DNA from: Pseudomonadota bacterium
Lineage (GTDB): Bacteria > Myxococcota_A > UBA9160 > PR03
DNA length: 38,213 nt
Assembly: GCA_003576805.1 (NCBI GenBank)
Contig: QEVM01000022.1
Coordinates: 1 to 38,213 of the forward strand
Direction of reading: 5' to 3'
Shown: piece by piece, positions 24,961 through 33,813 of the stretch
Position numbering within the stretch: position 1 is the stretch's first letter
How the letters are laid out: the number at the start of each line of letters is the position of its first letter
Translations under genes and position numbers: made by a program
The notes under the pieces: generated by a model
The model's input: only the letters and a program-made list of their open reading frames with translations
Databases searched by the model: none
What the model was told of the DNA's origin: nothing

Positions 24961-25965
24961 ATGGGCAGACGGCGCTTCACCGACATCGACCTGGCCAAGG
25001 GCCTCGCGATCACGCTGGTCGTGTTCGGACACGTCGTCGCGCGCGAGGCGCCGGCCGGCAACGACTGGTACGTCGCGGCGAAGCACCTCGTCTACCAGTT
25101 CCACATGCCCTTCTTCATGTTCCTGTCGGGCGCCGTGTTCGAGGCGACGCACGCGCCGCCGGGCGGCCCCGCCGCGTACCGGCACTGGGTGGCGCGCAAG
25201 GCCGCGCGCCTGCTGCCGGGCTTCGCGCTCTTCTCGCTGCTGATCTGGGCGGGCAAGGCGGTCGCGAGCCGCTTCCTGCACGTGGACAACGCGCCGACCG
25301 GCGGCGTCGAGGAGCTGCTGCGGATCTTCGCGACGCCGGCGTCGAGCGTGGCCGGGTCGCTCTGGTACGTCTACGTGCTCTTCGAGTTCTTCCTCGTCTT
25401 CCCGCTCGTGTACCGCGCGGCGGGCGGCCGCCTCGCGCCGATCGTGGCGTTCGCGGCGTGCCTGCACGCGGCGTCGCTCGCCTTCCCGCTCCCGGACCTG
25501 TTCGCGATCGACCGCTTCTGCGAGTACGCGCTCTTCTTCGCGCTCGGCTTCGTCTTCGTCCGCCACCACGACGCCCTCGCGCCGCTGCTGCGACGGCGCG
25601 CGCCGCTCTTCGGCGCCCTCTTCGCGCTCTCGTTCGCCTCGCTGCTGCCGTGGCCGGACGCGCGCTCGAAGACGCTGGTCGGCCTGTGCGCGATCCCCGC
25701 GCTGATCGGGGCGGTCGGCGCGATCCGCGGCGAGCGCGCCCGCAGCGCCCTCCTGCTGCTCGGCGAGTACACCTTCTCCATCTATCTGATGAACACGCTC
25801 TGCATCGGGCTCGCGAAGGGGCTGCTGCTCGAGGTGCTGCCGTGGGACGGCGCCCGCTTCCTGCTGTTCTTCCCGGTGCTGTTCGCGGCCGGGCTGGTCG
25901 GACCGCTGCTGCTGCACCGGCACGTCCTCGTGCGCGTCCCGGCGCTGGCGCGCATCACCAAGTAG
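24961..25965 (+). CDS. Acyltransferase family 3 (OafA/WecH-type membrane acetyltransferase)
   Basis: 334 residues, about ten membrane helices. The first helix has DIDLAKGLAITLVVFGHVVA with the catalytic-type His24, and FHMPFFMFLSGAVFE is the family's second signature, closest to fucose-acetylase-like members. A final FSIYLMNTL helix is also typical. Such proteins move acetyl or other acyl groups from cytoplasmic donors onto surface sugars. An SGNH protein that begins after a short gap on the other strand may serve as its periplasmic partner, as in AlgX/PatB-type pairs, but this is inference. ATG 24961 has GAGAG four bases upstream; an upstream in-frame extension is Arg-rich and unlikely to be coding. 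Confidence 0.9.
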   Translation: MGRRRFTDIDLAKGLAITLVVFGHVVAREAPAGNDWYVAAKHLVYQFHMPFFMFLSGAVFEATHAPPGGPAAYRHWVARKAARLLPGFALFSLLIWAGKAVASRFLHVDNAPTGGVEELLRIFATPASSVAGSLWYVYVLFEFFLVFPLVYRAAGGRLAPIVAFAACLHAASLAFPLPDLFAIDRFCEYALFFALGFVFVRHHDALAPLLRRRAPLFGALFALSFASLLPWPDARSKTLVGLCAIPALIGAVGAIRGERARSALLLLGEYTFSIYLMNTLCIGLAKGLLLEVLPWDGARFLLFFPVLFAAGLVGPLLLHRHVLVRVPALARITK

Positions 25966-25993
25966 GGAGCGCTCCGCGGGAGCTCGCGCGCGG

Positions 25994-27043
25994 TCAGCGC
26001 GCGCCGGCGTGCCGCGGCCCGGGCTCGGCCAGCAGCGCGGCCGCCGCGCCCGCGACCACGCGGTTCGCCGCCGGCGTCAGATGTCCGTCGAACGGCAAGT
26101 AGCTGGCGCGCGCGCCCGCCTTCGCGAGCGCGCCCGTGACGTCGACGAAGGGAATGCCCGCGGCCTCGAGCGCCTCCGCGCTCTTGCGGTTCGGGAGCAG
26201 CGGATCCCAGTCGGGCGTCGCGGCGGCGCCGCGTGCGACGGCGTCCACCGTGTCGCTCGCCGGGATCACGACGGCGCGCACGTCGATGCCGCGCGCGGCC
26301 GCGGTCGCCGCGATCTGCGCGAGCGCGCCGCGAAAGAGCGGCAGCGCCTGCACGAGCGGCGGCTCGCTCCACGCCGCGGGCCGCACCAGCTCCTGCACGG
26401 TGCCGTAGCGATCGCCGGGCTCGGGCTCCGCGAACGCGTGGTACGCCTTCGAGAGCAGCCGGTACAGGTGCGAGCTGCGCTTCACCCACGACCGCACGCC
26501 GCCCGGATCGCCGAGGATGCCGTTGCGCACGGGCACGTTGCGATCCCACACGCAGTCGTGGAAGTCGTTGCCGACGTAGATCGCGAGCAGGACGCGGTCG
26601 GGGACGCGGCCCTCCGCGAGCTGGAAGTCGAGCATTTCGCGGTACTGCACGGGACCCCAGCCCGGCAGCGCGGCGTTGGCCACGCGCAGGCGGCCGTCCG
26701 CGGCGAGCAGGCCGCCGATGCTCTCCTCGTACTCGACGCCGTGCCCGAACGCGAACGAGTCGCCGAGCAGGAGCAGCAGCGGAGCTTCGGGCGCGGCGGG
26801 CGGCGGCGCCTCGCCGACGCGCATACCGGCGGCGTCGACGTGCACGCTCCAGCGCGTCGCGCCGGTGTCCACGCGGAACGACGCGCCGGGCTGCAGCGCG
26901 TACGGCAGCACCGGGTGCGCGCGGTAGATGCCGAGCCACGACGGCGGCTGCGGCGCCGCGACCCGCACCACGCCCTCCGCGAGCGCGATCGAGACGAGGC
27001 CGGCGAGGCCGAGCGTCAGGATCGCCGCGATCGCTCTGCTCAT
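25994..27043 (-). CDS. SGNH-hydrolase-like protein, membrane anchored
   Basis: 349 residues. One N-terminal helix (AAILTLGLAGLVSIALAEG) tethers a periplasmic SGNH domain: LLGDSFAFG with Ser96, NAALPGWGPVQ, YVGNDFHD with Asn159 and FDGHLTPAAN with Asp319 and His321. It is shorter than the other SGNH protein in this window (471 residues) and has a single helix rather than three. Probable role: esterase or O-acyl transfer on the exported glycan. ATG 27043 is supported by AGGT nine bases upstream. The gene is convergent with the acyltransferase (28 bases between stops) and divergent from the giant beta-helix gene. Confidence 0.85.
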   Translation of the reverse strand: MSRAIAAILTLGLAGLVSIALAEGVVRVAAPQPPSWLGIYRAHPVLPYALQPGASFRVDTGATRWSVHVDAAGMRVGEAPPPAAPEAPLLLLLGDSFAFGHGVEYEESIGGLLAADGRLRVANAALPGWGPVQYREMLDFQLAEGRVPDRVLLAIYVGNDFHDCVWDRNVPVRNGILGDPGGVRSWVKRSSHLYRLLSKAYHAFAEPEPGDRYGTVQELVRPAAWSEPPLVQALPLFRGALAQIAATAAARGIDVRAVVIPASDTVDAVARGAAATPDWDPLLPNRKSAEALEAAGIPFVDVTGALAKAGARASYLPFDGHLTPAANRVVAGAAAALLAEPGPRHAGAR

Positions 27044-27281
27044 CTTGGTGGACCTCGCCGCTCGACTTCGTTCTCCCGTCCGTGGGTCGCGGGCGGGCGG
27101 GGATGGGTGACGGGCGCGCAGGCTGCACCAGATCGCGGGCGGCGACCAGGCGGGCGCGGGCGGGGAGCTGCGCGCGGCGTGCGGGGAGGCTGCCGGGAGG
27201 CTGCGCGGCGGGCGCGATTCGCCCCCTGGGTCGGTGCGCCGAGCCACAAAGCGGTCGCTCGCCGTCCCCGATACCCCCCAC

Positions 27282-30200
27282 ATGGTGAGACTCGCGAGAG
27301 GCGGAGCCCGCCCGTATACCCGTTTCTGTGTTGTGCTCGCGATGCCCGTGGTCGCGTTCGTCGCGCTGTTGGTCCTGGCGGACGCCGCGTCCGCGGCGCC
27401 CACCGCGCGCTTCACCGCTTCGCCGATCCAGGGCGCGACCTGCGTCGCCCCTTGCGTGGTGCACGTGGACGCGACCGCGACCACCAGCACCGAGCACACG
27501 CGGCCGTTTCACGAGCTGGACTACGCGTGGGAGTGCGGCGAGGCCAACGCCGGCAACTGGACCAACCGGACCGGCGGCGACCGCAACCGCCCGCGCGGAC
27601 CGGTCACCGGCTGCGTGTACGACACGCCCGGCGCCAAGACGATCCGGCTCACGGTGCGCGAGCCCGACGGCGAGACGTCCACCGCGCAGACGACGCTGAC
27701 GGTCGCCGATCCCGCGGCGCACTTCTCCGGGACGAACACCGTCTGCGTGTCCGCGACCGGAAACTTCGGCGACTGCCCCGCCGGCGCCGCGCGCGTCACG
27801 ACCAGCGACTTCGACGCCGCGCTGACGGACGGCGACAAGTGCAACGTGGACGGCGGCAAGCGCCGCTGCCTGCTGCGCTGCGGCGAGACGTTCACGCAGA
27901 GCTCGAGCGTCTCGTTCGCGGGCGGCACGAGCCCCGGCCTGATCAGCTGCTACGGCGGCACCACGGGCCGCGCCAACGTCAACAGCACGGTGTGGATGGG
28001 CACGGTCAACCAGGGCTGGACCGTCGCCAAGCTCAACTGGAGCAACGCGAGCACCGGCGTCGCCGGCCTCGACGTCCACCCGAGCGTCGGGAACATCACG
28101 CTCTACGACAACGCGATCACGACGCGCAGCCGCGGCAACGTCACGGTGCAGCTCTACGGCAACGCGCACCCGGATCTCGTGGCGATCGTCGGCAGCACGC
28201 ACACCGTCGTCCCGATCACCGGGCTCGCGGGCTACTCGCAGCACTTCCTGCGCGGCCGCCGCTGGCTGCTGCTCGGCAACGTCTTCGACGAGAACGGCGA
28301 AGGCGAGTTCAACGTCCGCACCGCCGCCTTCGACCGCTCCGCGATCCAGCACAACGAGCTGCTCGATCCGCAGGACGACCTCGCGGCCGGCATCGCGCGC
28401 AACCCGCTCCAGCTGCGCGCGATGAGCACGCCGAGCGGCACCGGGCTCCCGGTCGTGCCGACCCAGTACGTGGTCGTCTCGGACAACCTGACCGAGTCCA
28501 CGATCGGCACGGGCAACAACGTCGGCACGATCTTCCGCGCGTGCCAGGAGAACGGCTGCAACTCGTCGCCGGGCTACGGCGTCGACATGGTCGACCTGCT
28601 GTTCGAGCGCAACATGAGCCGCGCGACGGGCAACGTCGCGAACGGCGTGTCGGGCCTGTTCTACCTCCAGGGCGGCCGCATCACGGTGCGCAACAACGTG
28701 ATCGACCTGCAGGGCGCGATCACCAGCGGCACGGCGGCGCACACGCTCGTCTACCAGTATCCCAACCAGTCGCAGTGCCCGAGCTGCGTGGACGACGAGA
28801 TCGTCGTGCAGGGCAACACGGTCTACTGGGACGAGCCGTCCACGCGCGGCCTGACGTTCTGCAACAGCCCGGTCGGCAGTGGGCACGTGTGCCAGCTCAA
28901 CCTGGCGTACCACCCGAACGACACCACGTCGCGGCCGGAGGCCAACGGCGCCTGGACCACGGGCGGCAACATGACGGCGACGGCGAACCCGTTCGCCGCG
29001 CTGCCGCGCGACCGCGGCCAGACGCTCGCCACCGACTTCACGCTCGCGAGCACGTCGATCGCGCGCAATCGCCTCGGCACGCTCGCGTCGCGCACCGGCC
29101 TGCCCAAGGACTTCGGCATGCGCTGCCGCGTTCCGTCCACGACCGGCGCCTACGACGCCGGCGCGTGGGAGCACGGCGCGACCGACTGCACCGGGACGGC
29201 GCCGCCGCCGGCGGTGTGCGGCAACGGCGCGCGCGAGGGCGGCGAGCAGTGCGACGACGGCAACACCGCGGCCGGCGACGGCTGCAGCGCGACGTGCACG
29301 GTCGAGGCGTGCGGCAACGGCGTTCGCGAAGGCAGCGAGCAGTGCGACGACGGCAACACGACCGGCGGCGACGGCTGCAGCGCGATCTGCCGCGTCGAGG
29401 TCTGCGGCAACGGCGTCCGCGAAGGCGCCGAGCTGTGCGACGACGGCAACACCAGCGCCGGCGACGGCTGCAGCGCGACCTGCCGCACCGAAATCTGCGG
29501 CAACCGCACCGTCGACCCGGGCGAGACCTGCGACGACGGCAACACGACGGCCGGCGACGGCTGCAGCGCGATCTGCCGCGTCGAGGCCTGCGGCAACGGC
29601 GTGCGCGAGGGCAGCGAGCAGTGCGACGACGGCAACGTCGCCGGCGGCGACGGCTGCAGCGCACTCTGCCGGGTCGAGATCTGCGGCAACGGCGTGCGCG
29701 ATCCGCTCGAGCAGTGCGACGACGGCAACACCGCCGGCGGCGACGGCTGCAGCGCGACCTGCCGCTTCGAGGTCTGCGGCGACGGCCTGCGCGAGGGCGC
29801 CGAGCTGTGCGACGACGGCAACACCACGAGCGGCGACGGTTGCAGCGCGACGTGCCGCACCGAGGTGTGCGGCAACCGCACGGTCGATCCGGGCGAGACC
29901 TGCGACGACGGCAACACCGCCGGCGGCGACGGCTGCAGCGCGACGTGCCGCACCGAGGGCTGCGGCAACGGCGTGCGCGAGGGCAGCGAGACCTGCGACG
30001 ACGGCAACCGCACCGGCGGCGACGGCTGCAGCGCGAGCTGCCGCATCGAGGCCTGCGGCAACGGCGTGCTCGACGCGGGCGAGCAGTGCGACGACGGCAA
30101 CGCGTCGCTCGGCGACGGCTGCCGCGCCGACTGCACGGCGGAGCTGTGCGGCGACGGCTTGCTCGATCCGGCGGAGAGCTGCGACGACGGCAACGTCATC

Positions 30201-30866
30201 GGCGGCGACGGCTGCCGCTCGAGCTGCAGCGAGGAGCGCTGCGGCGACGGCATCCTCGACGGCGTCGAGCAGTGCGACGACGGCAATGGGACGGCCCTCG
30301 ACGGCTGCAGCCCGACCTGCACGCGCGAGGCGACGCCGCTCGTCACCTACCGGCTGAACGTCGCGGGACCCGCCTTCACCGACTCGGCCGGCCGCGAGTG
30401 GACGCTCGACTACGGCTTCGTGAACGGCGGCACCCGCTGGAACAGCAACCTCGGCGTGGACGCGACCGTGGACGACCCGCTGTACCAGACCCGCCGCAGC
30501 GGACCGGCCGGCATCCATCCGCTCACGCTGCGCTTCCCGGTGAACGGGACCGGCCCGTACCGCGTGCGCCTGCACTTCGCCGAGCTCCAGTCGACGATCA
30601 CCCGTGCCGGCCAGCGCGTGTTCGACATCGAGGTCGAGGACGCCTTCACGATCCGCCGGGTCGACGTGTTCGGCGCCGTCGGGTTCGCGCGGGCGTGGAC
30701 GAAGACCTTCTACGTGAACGTGGACGACGGCGAGCTCGAGATCGAGTTCCTGCCGCGCGTCGGACAGCCGATCGTGTCGGCCGTCGAGGTGGTGGAGGAG
30801 CCGTCGAGCGCGAGCACGCCGGTCCTGGTGTCGGGTTGCCAGGGCAGCAAGTGGAAGTGCCGGTGA
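27282..30866 (+). CDS. Giant secreted beta-helix protein with 12 myxo-disulfide repeats and malectin-like domain
   Basis: 1194 residues. It shares the architecture of the protein at 11508-14666: signal peptide (about 1-42, ending ADAASA), PKD-like domain with [11 protein letters not shown], about 480 residues of beta-helix ([34 protein letters not shown]), 12 Cys-rich repeats of exactly 31 residues (646-1017), and a malectin-like carbohydrate-binding domain (about 1020-1170; [39 protein letters not shown]). It has five more repeats than its paralogue and likewise ends with Cys ([11 protein letters not shown]) and no sorting tail. The start is uncertain: ATG 27282 leaves a 42-residue leader, ATG 27342 is a shorter choice and GTG 27234 a longer one; none has a good ribosome site. 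It likely binds extracellular glycan. Confidence 0.87.
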   Translation: MVRLARGGARPYTRFCVVLAMPVVAFVALLVLADAASAAPTARFTASPIQGATCVAPCVVHVDATATTSTEHTRPFHELDYAWECGEANAGNWTNRTGGDRNRPRGPVTGCVYDTPGAKTIRLTVREPDGETSTAQTTLTVADPAAHFSGTNTVCVSATGNFGDCPAGAARVTTSDFDAALTDGDKCNVDGGKRRCLLRCGETFTQSSSVSFAGGTSPGLISCYGGTTGRANVNSTVWMGTVNQGWTVAKLNWSNASTGVAGLDVHPSVGNITLYDNAITTRSRGNVTVQLYGNAHPDLVAIVGSTHTVVPITGLAGYSQHFLRGRRWLLLGNVFDENGEGEFNVRTAAFDRSAIQHNELLDPQDDLAAGIARNPLQLRAMSTPSGTGLPVVPTQYVVVSDNLTESTIGTGNNVGTIFRACQENGCNSSPGYGVDMVDLLFERNMSRATGNVANGVSGLFYLQGGRITVRNNVIDLQGAITSGTAAHTLVYQYPNQSQCPSCVDDEIVVQGNTVYWDEPSTRGLTFCNSPVGSGHVCQLNLAYHPNDTTSRPEANGAWTTGGNMTATANPFAALPRDRGQTLATDFTLASTSIARNRLGTLASRTGLPKDFGMRCRVPSTTGAYDAGAWEHGATDCTGTAPPPAVCGNGAREGGEQCDDGNTAAGDGCSATCTVEACGNGVREGSEQCDDGNTTGGDGCSAICRVEVCGNGVREGAELCDDGNTSAGDGCSATCRTEICGNRTVDPGETCDDGNTTAGDGCSAICRVEACGNGVREGSEQCDDGNVAGGDGCSALCRVEICGNGVRDPLEQCDDGNTAGGDGCSATCRFEVCGDGLREGAELCDDGNTTSGDGCSATCRTEVCGNRTVDPGETCDDGNTAGGDGCSATCRTEGCGNGVREGSETCDDGNRTGGDGCSASCRIEACGNGVLDAGEQCDDGNASLGDGCRADCTAELCGDGLLDPAESCDDGNVIGGDGCRSSCSEERCGDGILDGVEQCDDGNGTALDGCSPTCTREATPLVTYRLNVAGPAFTDSAGREWTLDYGFVNGGTRWNSNLGVDATVDDPLYQTRRSGPAGIHPLTLRFPVNGTGPYRVRLHFAELQSTITRAGQRVFDIEVEDAFTIRRVDVFGAVGFARAWTKTFYVNVDDGELEIEFLPRVGQPIVSAVEVVEEPSSASTPVLVSGCQGSKWKCR
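29217..30332 (+). repeat. Twelve tandem 93-bp units encoding Cys-rich repeats
   Basis: Twelve consecutive 31-codon units, exactly 1116 bases, with invariant CDDGN and near-invariant GDGC. Units 3-4 and 7-8 share variants ([10 protein letters not shown] followed by [16 protein letters not shown]) not seen elsewhere in the window, revealing a larger duplicated block of about four units. Confidence 0.93.
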
Positions 30867-30958
30867 TGCGGCGCACACGGAGGCGCGCCGGCCGCGCCGA
30901 ATCGACGGAACGCCGGACCGCGCCGCGCGCCGCCCGGCCGCAACGGAGGACTCCGCGC

Positions 30959-31372
30959 ATGCAGCGCCTGCGCCTCGCGATCGCCGCGCTCACCCTGCTC
31001 GCCGTCCCGCTGACGGGCTGCGAGACCAAGCGCGTCGTGCTCGAGCTCGCCAGCTTCGGGACGGAGAGCGTGGAAGGCATCTGGCTCTGGCGTCTCTCGG
31101 AGCAGAGCGGCGTCTACGAACGCGCCTGCCGCATCCCGTTCGGGGCGATCGTCGCGGCGGGCGGCGGCGAGACGCTGCCCTACGCACAGGAGTGCAACGA
31201 CGGCCACGCCGGGCTCGCGCTCGAGAGCGACGTCGAGCGCGCCGCCGAGGATCCCGACACGATCCGCGTGGCGCTCTGGTACATGCGCTGGGAAGAGCCG
31301 GGCACGTACAAGGTCTCGACCTACGGCGCCGACGGCGAGTCGGCGCTCTCGTCGACCACGCTCGACCTCTGA
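30959..31372 (+). CDS. Small lipoprotein, paralogue of the one at 11033
   Basis: 137 residues. GGAGG lies nine bases before the ATG. A signal peptide ends in the lipobox LLAVPLTGC, with lipidation at Cys21. The mature part (ETKRVVLELASFGTESVEGIWLWRLSEQSGVYERACRIPFG) parallels the other lipoprotein line for line, including the C-terminal EEPGTYKVSTYGADGES...TLDL. Two more Cys (ACRI, QECN) may bond. It follows the giant protein by 92 bases, as its paralogue does, which suggests that the lipoprotein acts with the secreted protein, perhaps as its membrane receptor or anchor. The family has no name I can give. Confidence 0.82.
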   Translation: MQRLRLAIAALTLLAVPLTGCETKRVVLELASFGTESVEGIWLWRLSEQSGVYERACRIPFGAIVAAGGGETLPYAQECNDGHAGLALESDVERAAEDPDTIRVALWYMRWEEPGTYKVSTYGADGESALSSTTLDL

Positions 31373-31404
31373 GCGCGGCGCGCGTCTCGCGCGGCCGACC
31401 GCGG

Positions 31405-32316
31405 ATGCGCCAACGGCAGCCGCCCGTGCGGTGGATCGCGGGGCTCCTCGGCGCGCTGGCGCTGCTCGCCGTGCTCGCCGCCGCCGTCTGGGTCCCGCGC
31501 GCGCTGCGCGTGCACCGCATCGAGCGCGACGAGCTGCGCTGGAGCGCCCCGCCCGACGCACCGCCCGCGCCGCCCGCCGGCATCGACGGCCTCGTCGAGA
31601 CCCACTGGACGCTCGCCGATGCGACGCGCCAGCGCGCGTTCTACGCGCCGGGCACGAGCGGCTGCGTGCTCGTCGTCGTGCACGGCTCGCCCGGCACGGC
31701 GCTCGGCATGCTGCCCCAGGCGCGCGCGCTCGCGCGCCGCGGCCACGGCGTGCTGCTCGTCGATCTCCCCGGCTACGGCGGCAGCGAGGGCGCGCGCACC
31801 TGGGGCGCCGCGGCACGCGCGTCGCTGCGCGCGGCCGTCGACTTCGCGGCGGCCCAGCCCGGCGTCCGTGCGATCGCCGGCTACGGCTACTCGATGGGCA
31901 CGTCGGTGTTGGCCCAGGCGGCGGCCGACGACGCGCGGATCGGGACGATCGTCCTACTCGCGCCGTTCACGGACTTCGCGTCGCAGCGCGCCGCCCAGCA
32001 CCGCTCGCGCGTGCCGGGCATGGGCGCGGTCGCCGTCCTGTCGGCGCGTTGGCTGGGGCTCGCCGTGGACGAGCTCGACACGAGCCGGGCGCTGCGCAGG
32101 CTCGGGGATCGCCCGCTGCTGCTGGTCGCGGGGGACGCCGACCGCGCCGTTCCGCTCGCGATGGTGCGCCGGCTCAAGGCGCTCGCCGAGAACGCCGAAC
32201 TCTGGGTGTTGCCCGGCGCGGGGCACGTGGACGTCGCGCAGACGACGGACGACGCCTTCTTGCATCACGTCCATGCGTTCCTGCTGCGCAACCTCGGCGA
32301 CACGGTGAGCCCATGA
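31405..32316 (+). CDS. Membrane-anchored alpha/beta hydrolase
   Basis: 303 residues. After a basic start comes a single helix (WIAGLLGALALLAVLAAAVWVP), then a periplasmic-side hydrolase fold. VVVHGSPGTALGM supplies the oxyanion region, GYGYSMGTSV the nucleophile Ser163 in G-x-S-x-G, AGDADRAVP Asp244 and GAGHVD His274, so the triad is complete. It resembles the S33-type BEM46/'dienelactone-like' hydrolases that cleave acyl or peptide bonds. ATG 31405 lies 32 bases after the lipoprotein stop, so the gene may be read through from it. Its stop overlaps the ATG of a 26-codon frame. Substrate is unknown. Confidence 0.85.
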   Translation: MRQRQPPVRWIAGLLGALALLAVLAAAVWVPRALRVHRIERDELRWSAPPDAPPAPPAGIDGLVETHWTLADATRQRAFYAPGTSGCVLVVVHGSPGTALGMLPQARALARRGHGVLLVDLPGYGGSEGARTWGAAARASLRAAVDFAAAQPGVRAIAGYGYSMGTSVLAQAAADDARIGTIVLLAPFTDFASQRAAQHRSRVPGMGAVAVLSARWLGLAVDELDTSRALRRLGDRPLLLVAGDADRAVPLAMVRRLKALAENAELWVLPGAGHVDVAQTTDDAFLHHVHAFLLRNLGDTVSP

Positions 32317-32393
32317 CGGATGCGCGACGACGAAGTCCGGACGATCGGTCACTGCGTCGCAACGACGCCGATGAACGGGTGGACGGGACGTGA
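32313..32393 (+). CDS. Possible 26-residue coupling peptide
   Basis: A frame MTDARRRSPDDRSLRRNDADERVDGT starts with ATG overlapping the hydrolase stop (ATGA) and ends with TGA overlapping the carrier-protein GTG (GTGA). Such double overlap would let ribosomes pass from hydrolase to carrier protein. It is highly charged and has no recognised relative. It may be chance; the spacing is the only argument. Confidence 0.25.
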   Translation: MTDARRRSPDDRSLRRNDADERVDGT

Positions 32394-32653
32394 GCGAGAA
32401 GTCGATCGCCCTTCGCGTGCGGCGCGTGGCCGCCCAGTGCGCCCAGCTCAGCCAGCTCGGCGTGGACCTCGACTCGGTGCGGGACGAGGACAGCCTCTAC
32501 GAAGCGGGCATGAGCTCGCGCGCGAGCGTCAACCTGATGCTCGGCCTCGAAGGCGAGTTCGACATCGAGTTCCCCGATCGGCTGCTGCGGCGCGACGTGT
32601 TCGAGAGCATCGCGTCGATCGCGAGCGCGATCGAGTCGCTGCTGCGGAGCTGA
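32390..32653 (+). CDS. Acyl carrier protein of the amino acid:[carrier protein] type
   Basis: 87 residues. The four-helix carrier fold is visible: DSLYEAGMSSRASVNLMLGLEGEFDIEFP, where Ser43 of GMSS replaces the usual GxDS as 4'-phosphopantetheine site, and EFDIEFPDRLLRRDVFESIASI forms helices 2-3. The GMSS form and EFDIEFP recall the small carrier proteins that stand-alone seryl-tRNA-synthetase-like ligases load with an amino acid (known in Bradyrhizobium and Burkholderia). The ligase is not in the window. GTG 32390 is the only reasonable start. The acyl-CoA dehydrogenase-like gene follows two bases after the stop, so the two are one unit. Confidence 0.88.
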   Translation: MSEKSIALRVRRVAAQCAQLSQLGVDLDSVRDEDSLYEAGMSSRASVNLMLGLEGEFDIEFPDRLLRRDVFESIASIASAIESLLRS

Positions 32654-32655
32654 GC

Positions 32656-33813
32656 GTGGCGCGCGACGCCGTGGCCGAGGTGGCGCGCGTCGGCCGCGAG
32701 GTCGCGCGTGCGGCGGCGCGCGCGGTGGACGCGGAGGGCCGCTTTCCGGCCGAGACGCTCGCCGCGCTGAAGGCGTGCGGCGCGCTCGGCGCGGCGGTCC
32801 CGGCGGAGCTCGGCGGCGGCGGCCTCGGCCTGGGCGCGCTCGCGGAGAGCTGCACGGCGCTCGCCCAGCACTGCGCGTCGAGCGCGATGATCCTCGCGAT
32901 GCACCACATCCAGGTGGCGTCGCTCGCCGACCATCGCGACGGCTCGCGCGAGATCGACGCCTACCTGCGCCGCGTCGCGGCGGAGCAGCGCCTGATCGCG
33001 TCGGTGACCTCCGAGGTCGGTCCCGGCGGCGACATGCGCCGCAGCGTCGCCGCGATCGCGGAGGACGGCGCGCGCTTCTCGCTGAAGAAGCAGGCGACCA
33101 CGATCTCGTACGGGCGCGAGGCCGACGACCTGCTGCTGACCGTGCGCCGCCACGCCGGCGCGTCGCCGCACGACCAGGTCCTCGTGCTGCTGCTCGCGGG
33201 CGAGTACGTGCTGACGCCGACCGGCGCGTGGGACGCGCTCGGCATGCGCGGGACGTGCAGCATCCCCGCCGTCGTCGAGGGCGGCGGCGCGCCGTGGCAG
33301 GTGCTCGCGACGCCGTTCGGCGACGTCGCGGCGCAGAGCATGGTCCCGGTCTCGCACGTGCTCTGGGCGAGCTGCTGGCTCGGCATCGCGATCGACGCCG
33401 TGGCGATCGCGCGCGCGAAGCTGCGCGGCGAGGCGCGCGCGCGCGCCGGCACGCTGCCGCCCGAGGCGGCGCGCCTCGCGGAGACGGGCGCGAAGCTCCA
33501 GCTCCTGCGCAGCGAGGTCTCCGCCGCGACCGCCGACTGCGCGCGCATGCGCGCGGCCGGCGACCGCGACGCGCTCGCGAGCCTCGGCACCGCGCTGCGC
33601 ATGAACGACCTCAAGCTCTCGGCGTCGCGGCTCGCGGTCGACATCGTCGGCGAGGCGCTCGGCGTGTGCGGCATCGCCGGCTACCGCAACGACTCTCCCT
33701 ACAGCATCGGACGTCACCTGCGCGACGTCCTCTCGGCGCCGCTCATGATCCAGAACCAGCGCCTGCTCGAGACCAACGCCGGGCTGTGGATGGTCGGCAA
33801 GGGCGAGGCGTGA
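32656..33813 (+). CDS. Acyl-CoA dehydrogenase-family flavoprotein
   Basis: 385 residues from GTG 32656. The acyl-CoA dehydrogenase fold is seen in GALGAAVPAELGGGGLGLGALAESCTALAQHCASSAMILAMH (N-terminal helices), LIASVTSEVGPGGDM (flavin-contact strand) and the C-terminal helix set ending GIAGYRNDSPYSIGRHLRDVLSAPLMIQN. The C-terminal segment lacks the YEGT motif and its catalytic Glu of medium-chain enzymes, so the base may lie elsewhere or the reaction may differ. The partner is probably not a CoA ester but an acyl or aminoacyl group on the carrier protein just upstream. The gene overlaps the DUF1839 gene by four bases (GTGA). Confidence 0.87.
   Translation: MARDAVAEVARVGREVARAAARAVDAEGRFPAETLAALKACGALGAAVPAELGGGGLGLGALAESCTALAQHCASSAMILAMHHIQVASLADHRDGSREIDAYLRRVAAEQRLIASVTSEVGPGGDMRRSVAAIAEDGARFSLKKQATTISYGREADDLLLTVRRHAGASPHDQVLVLLLAGEYVLTPTGAWDALGMRGTCSIPAVVEGGGAPWQVLATPFGDVAAQSMVPVSHVLWASCWLGIAIDAVAIARAKLRGEARARAGTLPPEAARLAETGAKLQLLRSEVSAATADCARMRAAGDRDALASLGTALRMNDLKLSASRLAVDIVGEALGVCGIAGYRNDSPYSIGRHLRDVLSAPLMIQNQRLLETNAGLWMVGKGEA

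Noticed and set aside
29217..30332. The 93-base tandem units as a CRISPR-like array
   Set aside because: There are no spacers, the units are contiguous, in frame and coding, and no cas genes are present.
29150..30346. Pro/Ser-rich minus-strand repeat protein of about 400 residues
   Set aside because: It is the complement of the 12-unit repeat array (LPSSHCS for CDDGN-type codons), mirrored in the other paralogue; no independent evidence for expression.
25782..30878. Very long minus-strand open frame (about 1,700 codons) across the second giant gene
   Set aside because: It is an antisense shadow: its composition is low-complexity Ala/Val/Asp/Arg, has no domain, and the plus strand carries clear Cys repeats and a signal peptide.
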